Of a stretch of DNA of 64,000 nucleotides, positions 47,114-59,097 are shown in pieces. Location of the stretch: positions 3,600,039 to 3,664,038 of the forward strand of contig JACEVL010000130.1 in assembly GCA_020284085.1 (NCBI GenBank). The letters are read 5' to 3'. The DNA comes from Aporrectodea caliginosa. Taxonomy: Eukaryota > Annelida > Clitellata > Crassiclitellata > Lumbricidae. The stretch's first letter is position 1; each line of letters starts with the position of its first letter. The position numbers and the translations under genes were made by a program. The notes beneath the pieces are model-generated. The model worked only from the letters and a program-made list of their open reading frames with translations, was not told the origin of the DNA and did not search any database.

Positions 47114-48300
47114 TCGCATCCACCACAAGAGCAGATACAAGGATAAACCAATCAACGAACAGTGCAACATAGAAATGTGATAATTGTCACTCTCACTGCT
47201 GCGGGGAGATTAATAGTTACATGTGATCAATACTACTACACGGTAACAGTTGTCTTACTTGCGGTTTCAAAACTGAGTATAGTTATCACTGTCTATATGC
47301 ATCCGTCCATCGTTCTGCATGTGTGCGTGTTGCTCTATCTCTGTATTTTATGTAACCTCTATTTATAGGCCTATGTGTGTCTGCCTACCTTTCTGGCAAA
47401 CGTAGCGCAGTCGGTAGCTTTCTGGGACACTGCGTAGTCTCCATCCCTGCTGTTCGTATCCGTGAGAGATGGCCAGATAGTGGACGCCCTTCTTCGGAAC
47501 ATGTCTCCGCTTCAGAGCCGACACAGTCACCAGAACTAAAACCAAAAGAAAAACGATGCAGAGAAAGCTATCTACTAATCTCGTACCTGTAATAATACGT
47601 ACTCTTACCTGTAATAATGTAATGATACAGACAGTCCTGTTGTCTGATAATGTCTTGAAGGAAATGTGACGAGTGAGAGTGTAACATTGTCGAATGCCTT
47701 GCTGTGCTTTGCAACGGTGATTATGAAATAAGAGAATCCAAAGTAATTTAATGCAATGAATGCGAAATCTTTGTACTGCAAGCAAGGAATACAAATATGA
47801 AGAATGCAAGGTAGCCTAATTTCGGACAAGAAGATATCATAAACAATTATGCTATGCACGAAATAGGCGTTAAGTGCGATTTAGGGTAGAAGAATGCAAA
47901 AAATGAATCGGTTTAACTGATATACGGCAGCGAAATACAGTCTAAGATACAGCTGTGTGTCTATTACACACGCGCGCGTACATACACCAACTTACATAGT
48001 CACATTTAATAGCGTAGGATATGTAGTAGTAGCCTAGTAGGCAGATATTCTTGATGTCTGATCTATACTGTACTGCGACTGTTTTTGAAAAGAGGTTTTG
48101 GTGCGTCATCGACCAAAGCCTTATACAGATGAATTGAGCTCGAAAGAAGTCCTTAGAGATTAGGTCCATTGTTTTCATCTTGCGTATTGTTATTGTATTG
48201 CTAATGAATAGGATAAGGTGCAGCCTCGTGAAGTCAGACGTACTCGATTGGCCACCATTGATCTTAATACGCTTCCTCACCGCTTCACCAGCCGCTGCTC
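47114..48300. other. Gene-free stretch with a tRNA-like fragment
   Basis: At about 47397-47475 (plus) GTAGCGCAGTCGGTAGC resembles an A-box region and CTGTTCGTATCC a B box, so a SINE head is possible. The rest has no recognised feature. Confidence 0.35.
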
Positions 48301-48302
48301 AT

Positions 48303-48535
48303 CTAGTCTGAAAAACGAAGACGAAGACGACGACGACGAGGAGGAGGATGTTGCTACGGCGCCCACCACCAGATGGCGTGTCGTATAATGTTCTGCGCAT
48401 GCGTCGTCTCAAAGGCTCACGGGTCGTCGGAGACTGGGATCGACTTAGACTGATTAGCCAAGTCAATCCAGGACAAACAGATACAACAGACAGACAGACA
48501 GACAGACAAATAGACAGACAGACAGCCAGACAGAG

Positions 48536-48577
<42 letters not shown>

Positions 48578-48582
48578 ATAGA
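48303..48582. repeat. (GAC)n and (GACA)n tracts
   Basis: GAAGACGACGAC-rich at 48315-48347 and GACA units at 48488-48581. The 77-codon frame across them is low-complexity at its end. Confidence 0.85.
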
Positions 48583-48931
48583 AGGGCGAATAGGGTGACG
48601 AAAAGAGATAGGATGTAAAGTTAGTAGGGGCAGAGAACGAAAGAACGACAAGGACAGGACGGAATCAGAGAGAAAGGCACACGCAGACAGACACGGACAG
48701 ATAGAGAGACAATTAGAGGGGCTGGTTCAGAAATAGAGACATAGACAGAGACGAAGGCAGGGACACACGAAAGATTGAATCACAAACAGAGACAGTCAGA
48801 CTGCTGATTTTGAGCGGCGCTATATAAATGTTCGATTACAATTACAATATAGAAAATAGCTAATAGGTCTAACTATAGGCCTATATAGGATTAAATTATG
48901 CAAAATATGCATTTAAGTAATGTATATGCCT
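48583..48931. other. Low-complexity and SINE tail
   Basis: Purine-rich DNA. At 48812-48850 the word GCGGCGCTATATAAATG followed by ATTACAATTACAAT matches the 3' end of the SINE family at 28519-28860. Confidence 0.4.
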
Positions 48932-49241
48932 CAGTGGCGTAACGAGGGGGGTAAGGGGGCGGCCGCCCCCGGGCGCAGGAGAGGGGGGCGCAAAATTAGG
49001 GTTTAGAAAATTTTTAAAAAAAGAAATCAGGCAAGAATAGGTAAAAAAGTAGAAAAAAGTAACTATTATGCACGAGTCTGGCAGGGGCGCAGGCGCCAAG
49101 GGGGGCGCAAAATGAGGCTTCTGAAAAAAAGACGGAAAAACAAAAAACAAAAAAAGTCATCAGAATTTTTGGCGGAAGTAAGAAAAATATTTTTCAGGAA
49201 ATTCTTGCCCCTGGGCGCACGAACCCCTAGTTACGCCACTG
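48932..49241. mobile_element. hAT-type MITE with perfect target duplication
   Basis: It begins CAGTGGCGTAACGAGGGG and ends CCCCTAGTTACGCCACTG. It is flanked by a perfect 8-bp duplication ATATGCCT (48924-48931 and 49242-49249). Inside, two direct blocks carry GGGGGGCGCAAAAT (about 48984 and 49099). It is 310 bp without coding capacity. Confidence 0.92.
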
Positions 49242-49900
49242 ATATGCCTGCGTGGGCTTATGAATCTGCGCAGGTGATAATTATCGTTCATTCCTATAAC
49301 AACTTGGGAGAAGCGTGGAAAGTGGAAGCACTCTTTCCACGCTAACTAAAACCATTTTCTTTCTAAGCTTACTTCTCTGATCTCTGAGTTTTCGATTTGA
49401 CTTCTCCAGTGGATTATAATTTTTTAAATGCGATTTTATTCTGAAACGGAGCGATCATCGACTGATGTGTTGGGCATCATGATTACGGCGCTATAGAAGT
49501 TGGATTAGATTAGATTAGACTCAACTACTCAGCACCCAATACATGCAAACGGAAGACACTGTCGCTGTCTCCAAACACACGCTGAACCGCGTATATCGCA
49601 TGTAGACACAACACAACACACGCAAACACACACACACACACATGTATAAATATACCTGCGCACACACATATACATACGTATATATGTATATATCGCCCTC
49701 ACACACACACATGTGTATTTATATACATAAACGAGACAATATAGACATTGATCGATGATAAGCAACTAAAGCAAGTATAGCACGCAGAACGAGTAATAAA
49801 CAACTGACTATGATAAGTACAGATGATAGGCTACTTCTTGGAATCCATTCATCGATCAACTGAACGAAAGATTGAACGAATGATCTACTTCACCGTTCAT
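49242..49900. other. Gene-free stretch with LINE/SINE tail and CA/TA repeats
   Basis: At 49488-49518 ACGGCGCTATAGAAGTTGGA is followed by (TTAGA)n, the style of a retroposon 3' end. CACACA and TATATG runs occupy 49615-49715. No gene was recognised. Confidence 0.45.
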
Positions 49901-49904
49901 TAAA

Positions 49905-50100
49905 TGTTGGGGCTGAGAGCCTGGGAGATGGCTGAATGGTAACACGCTGGCACAAAGATCTGAAGGATGCGGGTTCGATACCCACTAGCCGGGTTCGATA
50001 CCCAATCAGCCTTCCATTCGCCATATGTGGCGTTGGTAAAATAAGCAGTAGTGCAGGCTGCCATACAGTTAAATTCGACTCTTGGTAAACTTGTTATCAT
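49905..50100 (+). mobile_element. tRNA-derived SINE with duplicated B box
   Basis: The A-box region reads GAGATGGCTGAATGGTAACA. The B box GGGTTCGATACCCA occurs twice in tandem (49970-49983 and 49990-50003). The body contains GGCTGCCATACAGTTAAATT, which is also present in the inverse SINE at 63057-63262. There is one clean B box in that other copy. Confidence 0.75.
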
Positions 50101-52600
50101 CTGTTACTTGTATATCATGTAATCATACTGCGGTTTTTTAGTTTGAATTTGATACACGAAAATATATTATTACTATATTATTATTAAGTGACCTCTGATA
50201 AAAATTTCGAGGAATAGAATTGTTTTGCAAAGGGGGAGGTCAGGGGGGGGGGTGTCGTGTACGTTCGATCGTCATTGGAATGCAATTACGATCTGAATTA
50301 AATTCTTCTGTCTTAGTATTCAGATCACAACTGATACGACGAGAAGGAACATAATCAGTTTAAATAGAAAGACTTATTCGAAACAGAACTGTCCTTAATC
50401 GCATTTCAGCTTAAAATGCTGACCATTGAAAGATCCGACGAAGGATTCTATTTCTGAGGATTGCCATAGATTTAGGAGTGGCAGATGATGGTCATTTTGT
50501 GTTTAACATTGATTGCCCTTTCGCTACAACTGACACGAATACAAACAAAATAACATTACCATTAGGTCGCCTGATAAATTTCTTCTGCACCTAGCAAACC
50601 ACTCTTGAATGAAATACAAGGACCGTATTCGAATAAAGTCACAGAGATGCAGTGGAAAATCACCTTAATATAATGTTGATTTCTCCTCTGTATTTTCATT
50701 TGCATTAAGCGATGTTTAGGTTTCAATTCGGCTCATATAGTTTACTGCATGATACTTCAGTAGAGAAAAGGGACACTTAAGTCACATCCATCTCGGAAAT
50801 AAATCTTCCGATGCAGCTATGAGCTATATCCATATTATACAAAAATGGCAAACAGAATGGCATATATAGATCTAAACGAGTTTATGACCAACGCATGAAA
50901 CAGTCAGAGACGATTACATTTATCAGTTCTGATTATATAACGATATCTTTTCTTGTTCATTGTCATTTCATTCCGCTTGTCTGCATGCGTGCAGAATTTA
51001 TGTCTATGTAATATGTTTAATATGAATGTTTGTATAAGGAAATAGGTAAAAATATTCTTTATTAACCAGTTCCGAATCGCACTCTACGTCGTACAGACTT
51101 CTGATAAACACTGTTAATGTTTTTTTTATTCATTCTATTTTGCCATTTTCAAATATAGTGCTCAGTAATGAATGCATAGAAGCTTCGTATTTCGGAATGC
51201 ACTGTGTTCCATTTTAACAAGAGTTTGCTATGCACTGATGTCATGGTTTATTCGTTTGTCTTTTATATCAACTTTTTTGGTTAGAAGTCGTGACCCAAGT
51301 AGAAATCTTTTCCACGAAAGTTCTATTCGACCGACTTCTGCATTGAGGCCAGTTTGCCAAGATCACGCATATCCGCAGTTTATCAGCTCAGAACTTTGCT
51401 TCTCTAGAACTTGGTCTTAGCTTATGGAGGACGACAACTCTGCTTATAGTAGGAGCAACATTATCAGTTTCTAGAGTACAACTGCGTCTACGTCTATACG
51501 GTCCATGCATCCGTGCGTCTGCAATGAGAGAGACAATTGCTGTTGAAGGAACTAAGCATTTGATCTCAGTCAACCACCTCGCTCTTCCGTTCGTTTACTG
51601 TGTGGCTTTACGAATCGTCCGATAATTGGACGAAGTTGGCGCAAGTTTCATGTACCGACACGACACAGAGTCCAACATAGCGTACAGCGAGCATTTCTTG
51701 CTTGCTTGTTTACTGTTTAACGACTACTGTGTGCACTGGTTTACAAAGACCATTGGCGTCGCCCTCCTCCTTTACCCAGGTTTGGGACTGGCATTGTCAG
51801 AAAAAGAACAGTGGCGGCGTTAAAATTTCATCTATACACAGGCGTTGAATATTTAGTGTAAACAAGAGTAAATCAAATAGTAGGCTAGGTCTAGCAACTT
51901 ATGAGTCTAAAAACTCGTAAATAAATTAAAGAAATGAGGATTTTAAAGAAGTAACCGTTCCTGATGTAAACACGCATACACTATTATAAGCAGTCCATAC
52001 TGACACTGTGATCTTCTGATTTGTCTGTGTATAGTGTGTTAAATGAAATAAGATGCAACACAAAGGCCGAGTTGCCTCGCACTCTTTTGCATCTTATGAG
52101 ACAATTTTAAACCAAGAAGTAGAAGATGTCAAGATAAAAAAGACTAAAAGGGCAATGTAAAATCCAATCATTCATGGAAGGAAAATGAGCTCTGTTGGAG
52201 GATTTTTCTTGGCTAAAGCATAAAGAACTGGTTGCGAAATGTCTATCGTTCTTTGCTTAGGAAACATCAACGTTTATCTAATTTTACCAGTGGCTGTTTC
52301 AAGCTTAGCCAGTGCAGTTGGGGGTCCGTCAAATTCTAACTACACTGGAGGTGACCGTCATCGGATTAGAGTCACGCTTTCTGGAACTCAAGTATTGGCT
52401 GTTCGCTTCACTTGGCGTTGTGACCTGGCTTCGAGTCCTTCAGAGGCTGATCCACTTCGGTTCTTCTGTCCTATAGTGGACCGGCGACCGTAAGAACTTG
52501 CACAGAATACGCTGCAGGATGTATATTTAATTCTTAATCGTTGGCTGTGGCCTCACTTATCAAACTGGCGCAATAGATGTCATTAGATTAGAATGCATTA
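50101..52600. other. Gene-free 2.5-kb stretch
   Basis: I see no mobile element, RNA gene or convincing exon. Frames at 51172-51420, 51626-51823 and 52239-52493 have no recognisable domain. The last begins with a hydrophobic run that could pass for a signal sequence but has nothing else in support. Confidence 0.4.
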
Positions 52601-52608
52601 GGGTCAAG

Positions 52609-52785
52609 GATCCTGAGTGGCCGAGTGGGTTGGTGCCCGCTCGCCGCGCCGGCGCCCCGGGTTCGCTTCCCGGTCGGGTCGGATTATCAGAGATTAATTT
52701 CTCGGATCTTTACTGCGGGTGGCTCGGTCGCATTATAAACGTGGAGTACAATACAACACACAATACAACACATCACAATACAACT
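52609..52785 (+). mobile_element. tRNA-derived SINE (Leu/Ser-like head)
   Basis: The head reads GAGTGGCCGAGTGGGTTGG, with a B box GGGTTCGCTTCCCGG, a GC-rich stem, a short body and an (AATAC)n-like tail. The next SINE follows directly, as if inserted in this tail. Confidence 0.75.
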
Positions 52786-52985
52786 GGGGCGCGGTGGTTT
52801 AGGGGTATGTTCGGTGCCTTGCAGCTGGAGGGTTGCGGGTTCGAATCCACCTCAAAGTCGCCGCTCATGCGCATCGGCGTGAAACTCCGATTCAGCGTTC
52901 GCGCAGTAGTCGGGAGCGCCTCTGAATGGGAAATCTGGTTGGGGCGCTATAACAAGTGTTCAAATACAATACAATACAATACAAT
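52786..52985 (+). mobile_element. tRNA-derived SINE (same family as 28519-28860)
   Basis: The head is GGCGCGGTGGTTTAGGGGTA, the B box GGGTTCGAATCC, then a body with GTGAAACTCCGATTCAGCG, GGGAGCGCCTCTGA and GGGGCGCTATAA, and an (AATAC)n tail. It carries a single B-box unit. Confidence 0.85.
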
Positions 52986-53309
52986 TTCATGTTCGGTAGC
53001 ATAGGGTAGGATAGAGTAGGGTAGTGTAGAGTACGGTAGGGTAAAGCAGGAAACATATAAGCCACCCAGGTCTATGTATCAGCGGTGAGCTGTTGCGATG
53101 GTAGCTGTATACACAAATTTGATCCATTACATGGCACGGCTGGACTCGGCCGTAATAGATGACGTCGTTCTGCGGTCCTTTGTTCTGTCGCCGAGTCTCT
53201 TATTTGACGAGAGAAACCTCCTCATGAGGAGGCAGCCCTTCGTCCGTTCGTCCGTCCACGCAACAACGCGGTCAGTGACAATAAATTCCTCGGCGCACAG
53301 ACCATAATA

Positions 53310-53516
53310 ATCCTGTCATTTGGCAACGTGTACTTGCTCCCCGTAGATTTGTCCAATCTCAAGATAGTCAAATGTAAACGGCACCTAATGAGGTCAGAAT
53401 ATGTTCGCCAGTTTAATAGCAGAGTGATAAATGCCTGGAACGAGCTGAGTGAGGAGGCAGTTTCGGTAGAGACACTCAACAATTTCAAGAACAAGCTCGG
53501 GCAGATTGGATATTAA
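53310..53516 (+). pseudogene. LINE ORF2 C-terminal fragment
   Basis: The frame encodes RQFNSRVINAWNELSEEAV followed by NNFKNKLGQ and a stop. This matches the typical C-terminal end of LINE polyproteins, where F..R.VN.WN.LP..VV and an NxFKxxLD motif precede the stop. It is 5'-truncated with no reverse transcriptase core. It is a different family from the one at 57098-58128. Confidence 0.65.
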
Positions 53517-54165
53517 TTCATGTATTAGTGGTGGTTCTCACACAGATTTTTAGTCTTCTGAACCACTTTAAGCCTTGTTGTGTTATGCTATGTTAAAGAA
53601 CAGAGCTATGAGTACCACAGTATTTGTGATGTTTATGGATGCTATGTGACTGCTTATCCGGCCTAATGTCGAAACAAGGACAGTCGATTGATGATTGTGA
53701 TAACGGCGCATCGGAAATCTCCAGATAAGACTAGCTATTAGCTTTTCATGTTGTTCTTTCATATTATCGGGGTCTCCGAGCGTTAACCACCAGGCAACAT
53801 GGCTAATGTAAGCCAAACACGATAACTCAGACTGATTACAACGTCGGTTGAGGCTGTCTTTTTACAGAATAAATTTATCGTTTAGAGATAGCATTGCAGC
53901 GATCTTCCGTTGGCCTACCTATCTGTCAGTGCCACACTTCCTAAAACTGCAAATAACTGAAGGGTGTATACATTACCCGACATTACCCTAGCATACGAAG
54001 CTTTACATTGGATCCAACGCATTCCGTGAAGATCTCACAAGTTCTTCACTTCTGTCTCCAATTCAAGCCGAACAAGAGAGAATACAGGAGGAGAAAAGGA
54101 AGAAAAGTAGCGGGAACTTGAGTTGGAGACAGAGAATGCGTGTGTCTCAAAATAGCAGTGACTTA
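53517..54165. other. Gene-free stretch
   Basis: No feature was recognised. Confidence 0.4.
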
Positions 54166-55190
54166 AGACAACATCTCCTCCTCCTCCTCCTCCTCCTCCT
54201 CTTCGTCTTCCTTCTCCTCATTATGCTGTTTCCTCCATTTCTATAGCTCCTGTTTCTCCTACACTTATCGCTCCTGCAATTCCTCTCCTCGTTCTATACT
54301 TTTCTACCATATTTTTTCCTACTGCTCCTTCTCCTTCTCCTCTACCTGTCGTTCTATAGACACGCCCACATTCCTCACAATATCTCTTTCCTCCCACCCA
54401 CGCGGCTGATGTTTGTCTATCCTCTTGCATCTTATTATCCTCCTCATTCTCCTCTCCATCTTCCTCATTTTCCTACTCCATCATTCCTAATTCGTCCTCC
54501 TTCTCCTTCTACTCTTTCCTCCTCCTTCAACTATTTATTTTTTGTTCCTCTCCATTCTTCTTCTCCTAATTCATACTAATCTTTCTTCTTTTCCTACTCC
54601 TTATATTCCTTCGCCTAGTCCCTCGTTTCCTGTATCATTCTTCTACTCCTCTATCCTTCTTCTCCGGCTCCTACTCGTCCATCCTTCTCTTCCTTCTCCT
54701 TATTCTCTTCCTTGCCCTCTTCCTTTTTTCTTCCTTACCTGCAACCTTCATCTCCTTCTCCGTCCTCTTTGCCCTTCATCCTTCTCCTTCTTCATCCTTC
54801 TCCTCCTCTTTAATCTTATTCTCTTTCATCTTTTCCTCCACATTCATCTGTTTCCTTTTCCTCCTCTTCTCCTACTCTATCCTCCTCTTACTCTCCATCT
54901 TCTTCTACTTCATCATTCTCCGGCTCTATCCTCAACATTCTTCTTCTCATTCACCTCTCTCCTTCCTCTCCTCTCGCCTCCTTATTTTCCTCCTCTATAT
55001 TCCTCCTCCTCCTCCTTTCTCATTCTTTTTTCCTCCTCATTTCCTCACCCTTCTTCTACTCCTCCATCCTTCTTCAGCTCTTTATTCATCCTTCTCCCAC
55101 TCTGCCATTTTCTCTTCCTTCTCATTCATGCGTCTCCTCCTCCTCTTTCTTCTCTGCCTCCTCCTCCTTCTCCATCATTCTGCTATGTAC
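54166..55190. repeat. 1-kb pyrimidine-rich tract
   Basis: The plus strand is dominated by CTCCTCCT, CTTCTCC and TTCCTCC words for about 1 kb, starting with a perfect (CTC)n at 54177-54199. The 226-codon frame (54542-55222) rich in Leu, Ser, Phe and Pro follows from composition and is not called a gene. Confidence 0.85.
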
Positions 55191-55484
55191 AGTCGTTAAT
55201 GCCTGGACGAGTCGCCCATTGAAGGCCTGCAGGAGGGGTTACCGCCAGAGGGCATAGTTACCGAATGATAACACGTACCAACGCAAAAACTCAGATACAA
55301 AGGCACGATCACGATGCAGTGGAAGCAGAGAAAAACAGCGCATTTTGCCCGCTCACGAATACAAACACACGCACCTTAAATCAACGTCAGGAGTATTAGC
55401 AGGACTCAGGCAAACATTACGCATACGATGGTCTGACTAGAATGATAATGTCAAACAATTCATTAGGCCGAATAAAGGATAGTA

Positions 55485-56310
55485 GGGCAAATGGCGCCCT
55501 GTCGTTTGCGCGCAGGACGTTTGCGCGCCGTCGTTTGCGCGCCGTCATTTGCGCGCAGTCGGTTGAGCGCAGCAAGAAATGCCCGTCATTTGCGCGCGGG
55601 ACGTTTGCGCGCGCGCAGTGTGGATTGACTTGTACTATTATGTCTGCCATCTTCGTATGATCAAACAGCGAACTCCTGTATGATGGGTCGGCCTATTTTA
55701 TTCGCACTTTGATGTGTACTCCTGTTCCTCTTCGCGTAGAAAGGTTTAAATACCAGAGGTTCTATGTGAAAATTCCAAAGCTGTTTATATCTTGTTAAAC
55801 GATGGAGACGACTGAATCCAAGAGGGAAAAAGAACATATCATAACAGATGGATATCGATATAGGAGAGATCGAGTTAATGCGGACGGCAGTGCATCCTGG
55901 AGATGCTTTAAGCGTGACTGTAAAGGTCGAATTAATGTTGGACTTTTATGTAGTCATTTCGTAGAAAACATTTATACCTAACCCTCACTTCGTAGAAAAA
56001 CATAGATACCTAGCTCAACTTACTGCTAAATTAAAGTAGTCATTTCGTAGAAAGAAAAACATTGATAGGTTGCTGAACTTACAGCTAAATAAAAGTAGTT
56101 ATTTTGTAGAAAACCAATACAGATTTTTTGAAATGATTAAAGTGGTTACTTAGTAGATTCTTTTGTTTGCATATTGTGACGGCGCGCGCGCAAATGACGG
56201 CGCGCAAACGTCCAACGCGCAAATGACGGTGCGCGCAAATGACTGCGCGCAAACGACGGCGCGCAAACGTCTTGCGCGCAAATGGTTGGACACCAGGGCA
56301 AATAGTGCCC
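55485..56310. mobile_element. MULE-like DNA transposon with GCGC-rich terminal repeats
   Basis: The left part is a set of degenerate units CGTTTGCGCGC / CATTTGCGCGC (about 55500-55620), mirrored at the right end (about 56180-56290). The outer ends read GGGCAAATGGCGCCC and, inverted, GGGCACTATTTGCCC, with TA on both sides. The interior encodes a FLYWCH-like finger, a domain often carried by MULE-type transposons. The transposase is missing. Three degenerate AGTAGTCATTTCGTAGAAA units lie at 55950-56130. Confidence 0.7.
55802..55981 (+). CDS. Short FLYWCH-like zinc-finger ORF in transposon
   Basis: A 59-codon frame from ATG to TAA. After a charged start it has DGYRYRRDRVNADGSASWRC followed by FKRDCKGRINV. 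The Gly-Tyr, the Trp-Arg-Cys and the following Cys with Lys-Gly-Arg fit the first half of a FLYWCH zinc finger. The distal His-x-His is not recognisable before the stop, so the domain is probably truncated. The frame lies centrally between the GCGC-rich terminal repeats. It is best read as a remnant of the element's own protein, not a host gene. Confidence 0.55.
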   Translation: METTESKREKEHIITDGYRYRRDRVNADGSASWRCFKRDCKGRINVGLLCSHFVENIYT

Positions 56311-56454
56311 TAATAATTGCCTATACTTCTAAGAGGGAATTTCGGTCGCAATTAGGTCGTTGCCTAGTCATAGTTTGGCTGAGCTTCACGTCAATTAAAT
56401 CTACAAAGTAGGAATTTGACTTTCTGAACAGCTTTCATTGTGTCGCGAATTCCT

Positions 56455-56640
56455 TCGTAATCGTAAACTCAGAATTTCTAAGAAGCCACTTTAAAGCTAA
56501 GCGCAGGGCATCAGCTTATTCACGAGCGCTGCGTCGAGTCAGAGGGGTTGTCCAGATATATCAAATGGAGATCCAAGTCCGGTTGCCATGGAGACCAGAG
56601 ATAGGAGGCAGAGGAGACTTTAGCTGTAGAGGAGAAGGGG
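56455..56640 (-). mobile_element. LINE 3' end fragment
   Basis: The plus sequence AAGCCACTTTAAAGCTAAGC, GCTTATTCACGAGCGCTGCG and AGAGGGGTTGTCCA closely matches 57125-57200, the 3' region of the LINE at 57098-58128. It is therefore a second, shorter copy in the same orientation, beginning with a CGTAATCGTAA tail. Confidence 0.65.
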
Positions 56641-57097
56641 TTTGAAAAATGCAGGCATTCTAATGGGACCCCTAAACAGTAGAGATAAGTCTACACCAGT
56701 GGGCAGTAATACCGACCGTTGGAACAATATGCCACGAGGAGTATCTGGCTGTGGACCACCGCCAGTACAACTGATTCTTCTACATTTGTATGTCTTTCGC
56801 CTAAATACGACGCAGGCCATAGATGAACTATTTCTGCGAACGTCATATGGCTCCAACAATGCATTTATTTATTCATGCTTTTATTGTTGTGCGTGGCACC
56901 ACGGTTCGCGTGAACACAGAAATAAACTGATTCATTCGTAAACTGGTAGACCCTACTGAGGCTTATGGCCGCTGGCTGTTGTCCAAATCGTCTGAGCTCA
57001 GGCATCGATATTCACTGCGAATTGTCAGATTCAAAGTCATGACTGCTGAGCTTTCAATACATATATGATTGCAGCGCTAAATGAAAACCAGTGCAAT
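56641..57097. other. Between two LINE ends, no supported gene
   Basis: A 99-codon plus frame (56642-56941) and a 79-codon minus frame have no recognisable domain. Confidence 0.35.
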
Positions 57098-58128
57098 CGT
57101 AATCGTAATCGTAATCTCCAAACTTCTAAAGCGCCACTCGAAAGCCAAGCGCAGGGCACCAGCTTATTCACGAGCGCTGCGTCTAATCAGAGGGGTTGTC
57201 CAAAAGAGTAGTCCGAGGGAGGTCCGAGTCCGGTTTCAGGGGATCAGAGAGGGCACAGCAGATGTTAAGGCGGGTGTCTTTTAGGTCGAGGATTGGAAGG
57301 TACAGGATCAGATGAGTCAGGATAAGAGTTCTTGAAAAGCAGAGACTTTAGTTTCGAGTGGAAAGCCTTGGGGGTGATGGATAGAGGAACCTGAGGCAGA
57401 TGATGGTGGATGATTGGCGATGATGGTGGAGGAACCGAAAAAGTGCGGAATTCAGGAGGTAGGTCGTTCCAGAGACGCGGTGCAGTGTTGGATATTGCTC
57501 GGTTGGAGAACTTGAGATGAGTAGTGACCGGGGGTCTAGAAAGAGTGAGAACGGAGGATGATCGGGTAGAACGGGTTGGCTGGATGGTGAAGAGTTCGCG
57601 GAGATATCTGGGCTGGGAGTGTTGTAGGGAGTTGTAGGTTAGTGATAGGACTTTGAAGTGAATTCGCTCTGGGATTTTTAACCAATGGAGTGATTTGAGG
57701 ATTGGAGTGATGTGATGATGCTTGGGCGTTCTGGTGACGGCTCTGGCTAATGAGTTTTGGATGAGCTGCAGACGCTTTAGTTGGGTGGCTTCAAGGTTGA
57801 GAAAGAGGGAATTGCAATAGTCGAGCTTTGAGTGGACAATGGAGGTAGCAATGGTGGAGGCAGTTTTGAAGTCGAGCATGGGTCGGATGCGGCGGAGGTC
57901 ACGAATGTGCATGAAGCAGGAGCGCGAGAGGTTGGAGATGTGATTAGAGAAGGAGAGATGTGGATCAAAAGTAACACCAAGATTGCGGACAGGGGCATCA
58001 GAGGTGAAGGTAAGAGATGAAGAGTTAGTAGATAGGTGTATTGAAAGGTCAGGTATTTTCTTGATTTGGTCAGGAAGGCCGAGGATGATGAATTCTGTTT
58101 TGGAAGGGTTGAGGCAAAGCTCAGTAGA
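57098..58128 (-). mobile_element. 5'-truncated LINE (CR1/L2-like) with (ATTACG)n tail
   Basis: The minus strand holds an open frame of 287 codons (58128-57265) and a 3' untranslated part ending in ATTACGATTACGATTACGAT. The break at 58128-58132 is the truncation point, just downstream of where the reverse transcriptase YxDD motif would be. Confidence 0.85.
57265..58128 (-). pseudogene. LINE reverse transcriptase, C-terminal part
   Basis: The frame starts inside the reverse transcriptase with LCLNPSKTEFIILG, the motif that follows the catalytic YxDD in LINE polymerases. It continues with VRNLGVTFD and the thumb-like SIVHSKLDYCNSLF. It ends with the connector element LQLIQNSLARAVTRT and RLWNDLPPEFR, then a basic stop-proximal tail. 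No frameshift or stop is seen in 287 codons, so the copy is fairly young. It lacks the endonuclease and the palm active site, so it cannot function. Confidence 0.85.
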
Positions 58129-59097
58129 CTAACCCTATTTCCGTAAAGCTTCACTTACTCGACTGAACACCCTTCAAACGACCCCTAATCAACATAGAGG
58201 AAATCTAACAGTCTTAATCTCCCCACCCTACGTATACTTTCCTGACGCCGCTCTTCGGGGTTCGTGTTCATTACCTGGCAGGCTGTCATGCCCCATATCA
58301 TGGGCAGCCCTCCTTACTTCCGCCACTATCTAACTTCTAAAAAACCTGTCGAGTAAAATTCTGTTTACGAGGAAATTTGCAGTAGAAACTTATTCACCAA
58401 CCCTTCCAATCCATCTTATAGTTTGGAGCACATTGTAGAGCAAATGAATCCATCTATGTGTGCGTGCATTGTGGCATGGCAACAGAAAAGGAGAATGTTA
58501 TGCGTATATAAGAGAGTAGACATGTGCTTCTGGCGTCAGAGAACAAGACAGGTCATCGGAAATGCAGAGAGCCATCGAAGCAGAGGATGCAGACGAGACG
58601 TAGACACTTCCTGTCGGCGACTGTAGCTAAGTGGAATCTCTTTCATTAATCCGCTCACATCTGCATATCATTATCTCACTGCTGGACAAAACATCGGCAA
58701 ATGTATATCGTCTCATAAAAACTCAGACGGCACACTCCTCTTCGTCCTCCATCTCATCTTCCTCCACTTCTTCCATCTGCCTTTTTCCACTAACGCCTGC
58801 CAGAGGGCGAAGGTGAGTGACGTGGGAAGGGAGGAACATTGAATGGGAACGACAAAGGCATAGCGTTCCACGATGCAACGCATCTCTTCCCAATATAGTA
58901 GTGGCCAGAGTAATTTCAGTAACGAAATTTGGCTGACCTCGACATCATTCATCCCATTGTGAGCATATGAACACAAAAGGTGCCGAATACACATATATAT
59001 TCTATTGTGAGCATATAAATATATAGGATGCAGAACCTGAATATACATTCTGCACCCTATATGTTTATATAGGTACATTATATACATACATACCAGT
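58129..59097. other. Gene-free stretch
   Basis: A short (TCC)n-like run lies at 58735-58775. Open frames at 58423-58626 (plus) and 58713-59219 (minus) have no recognisable domain. The latter runs across TATA-like repeats and into the element that begins at 59098. Confidence 0.4.

Noticed and set aside
54542..55222. 226-codon Leu/Ser/Pro-rich frame resembling a membrane protein
   Set aside because: It lies wholly in a pyrimidine-rich tract where stop codons are rare by composition.
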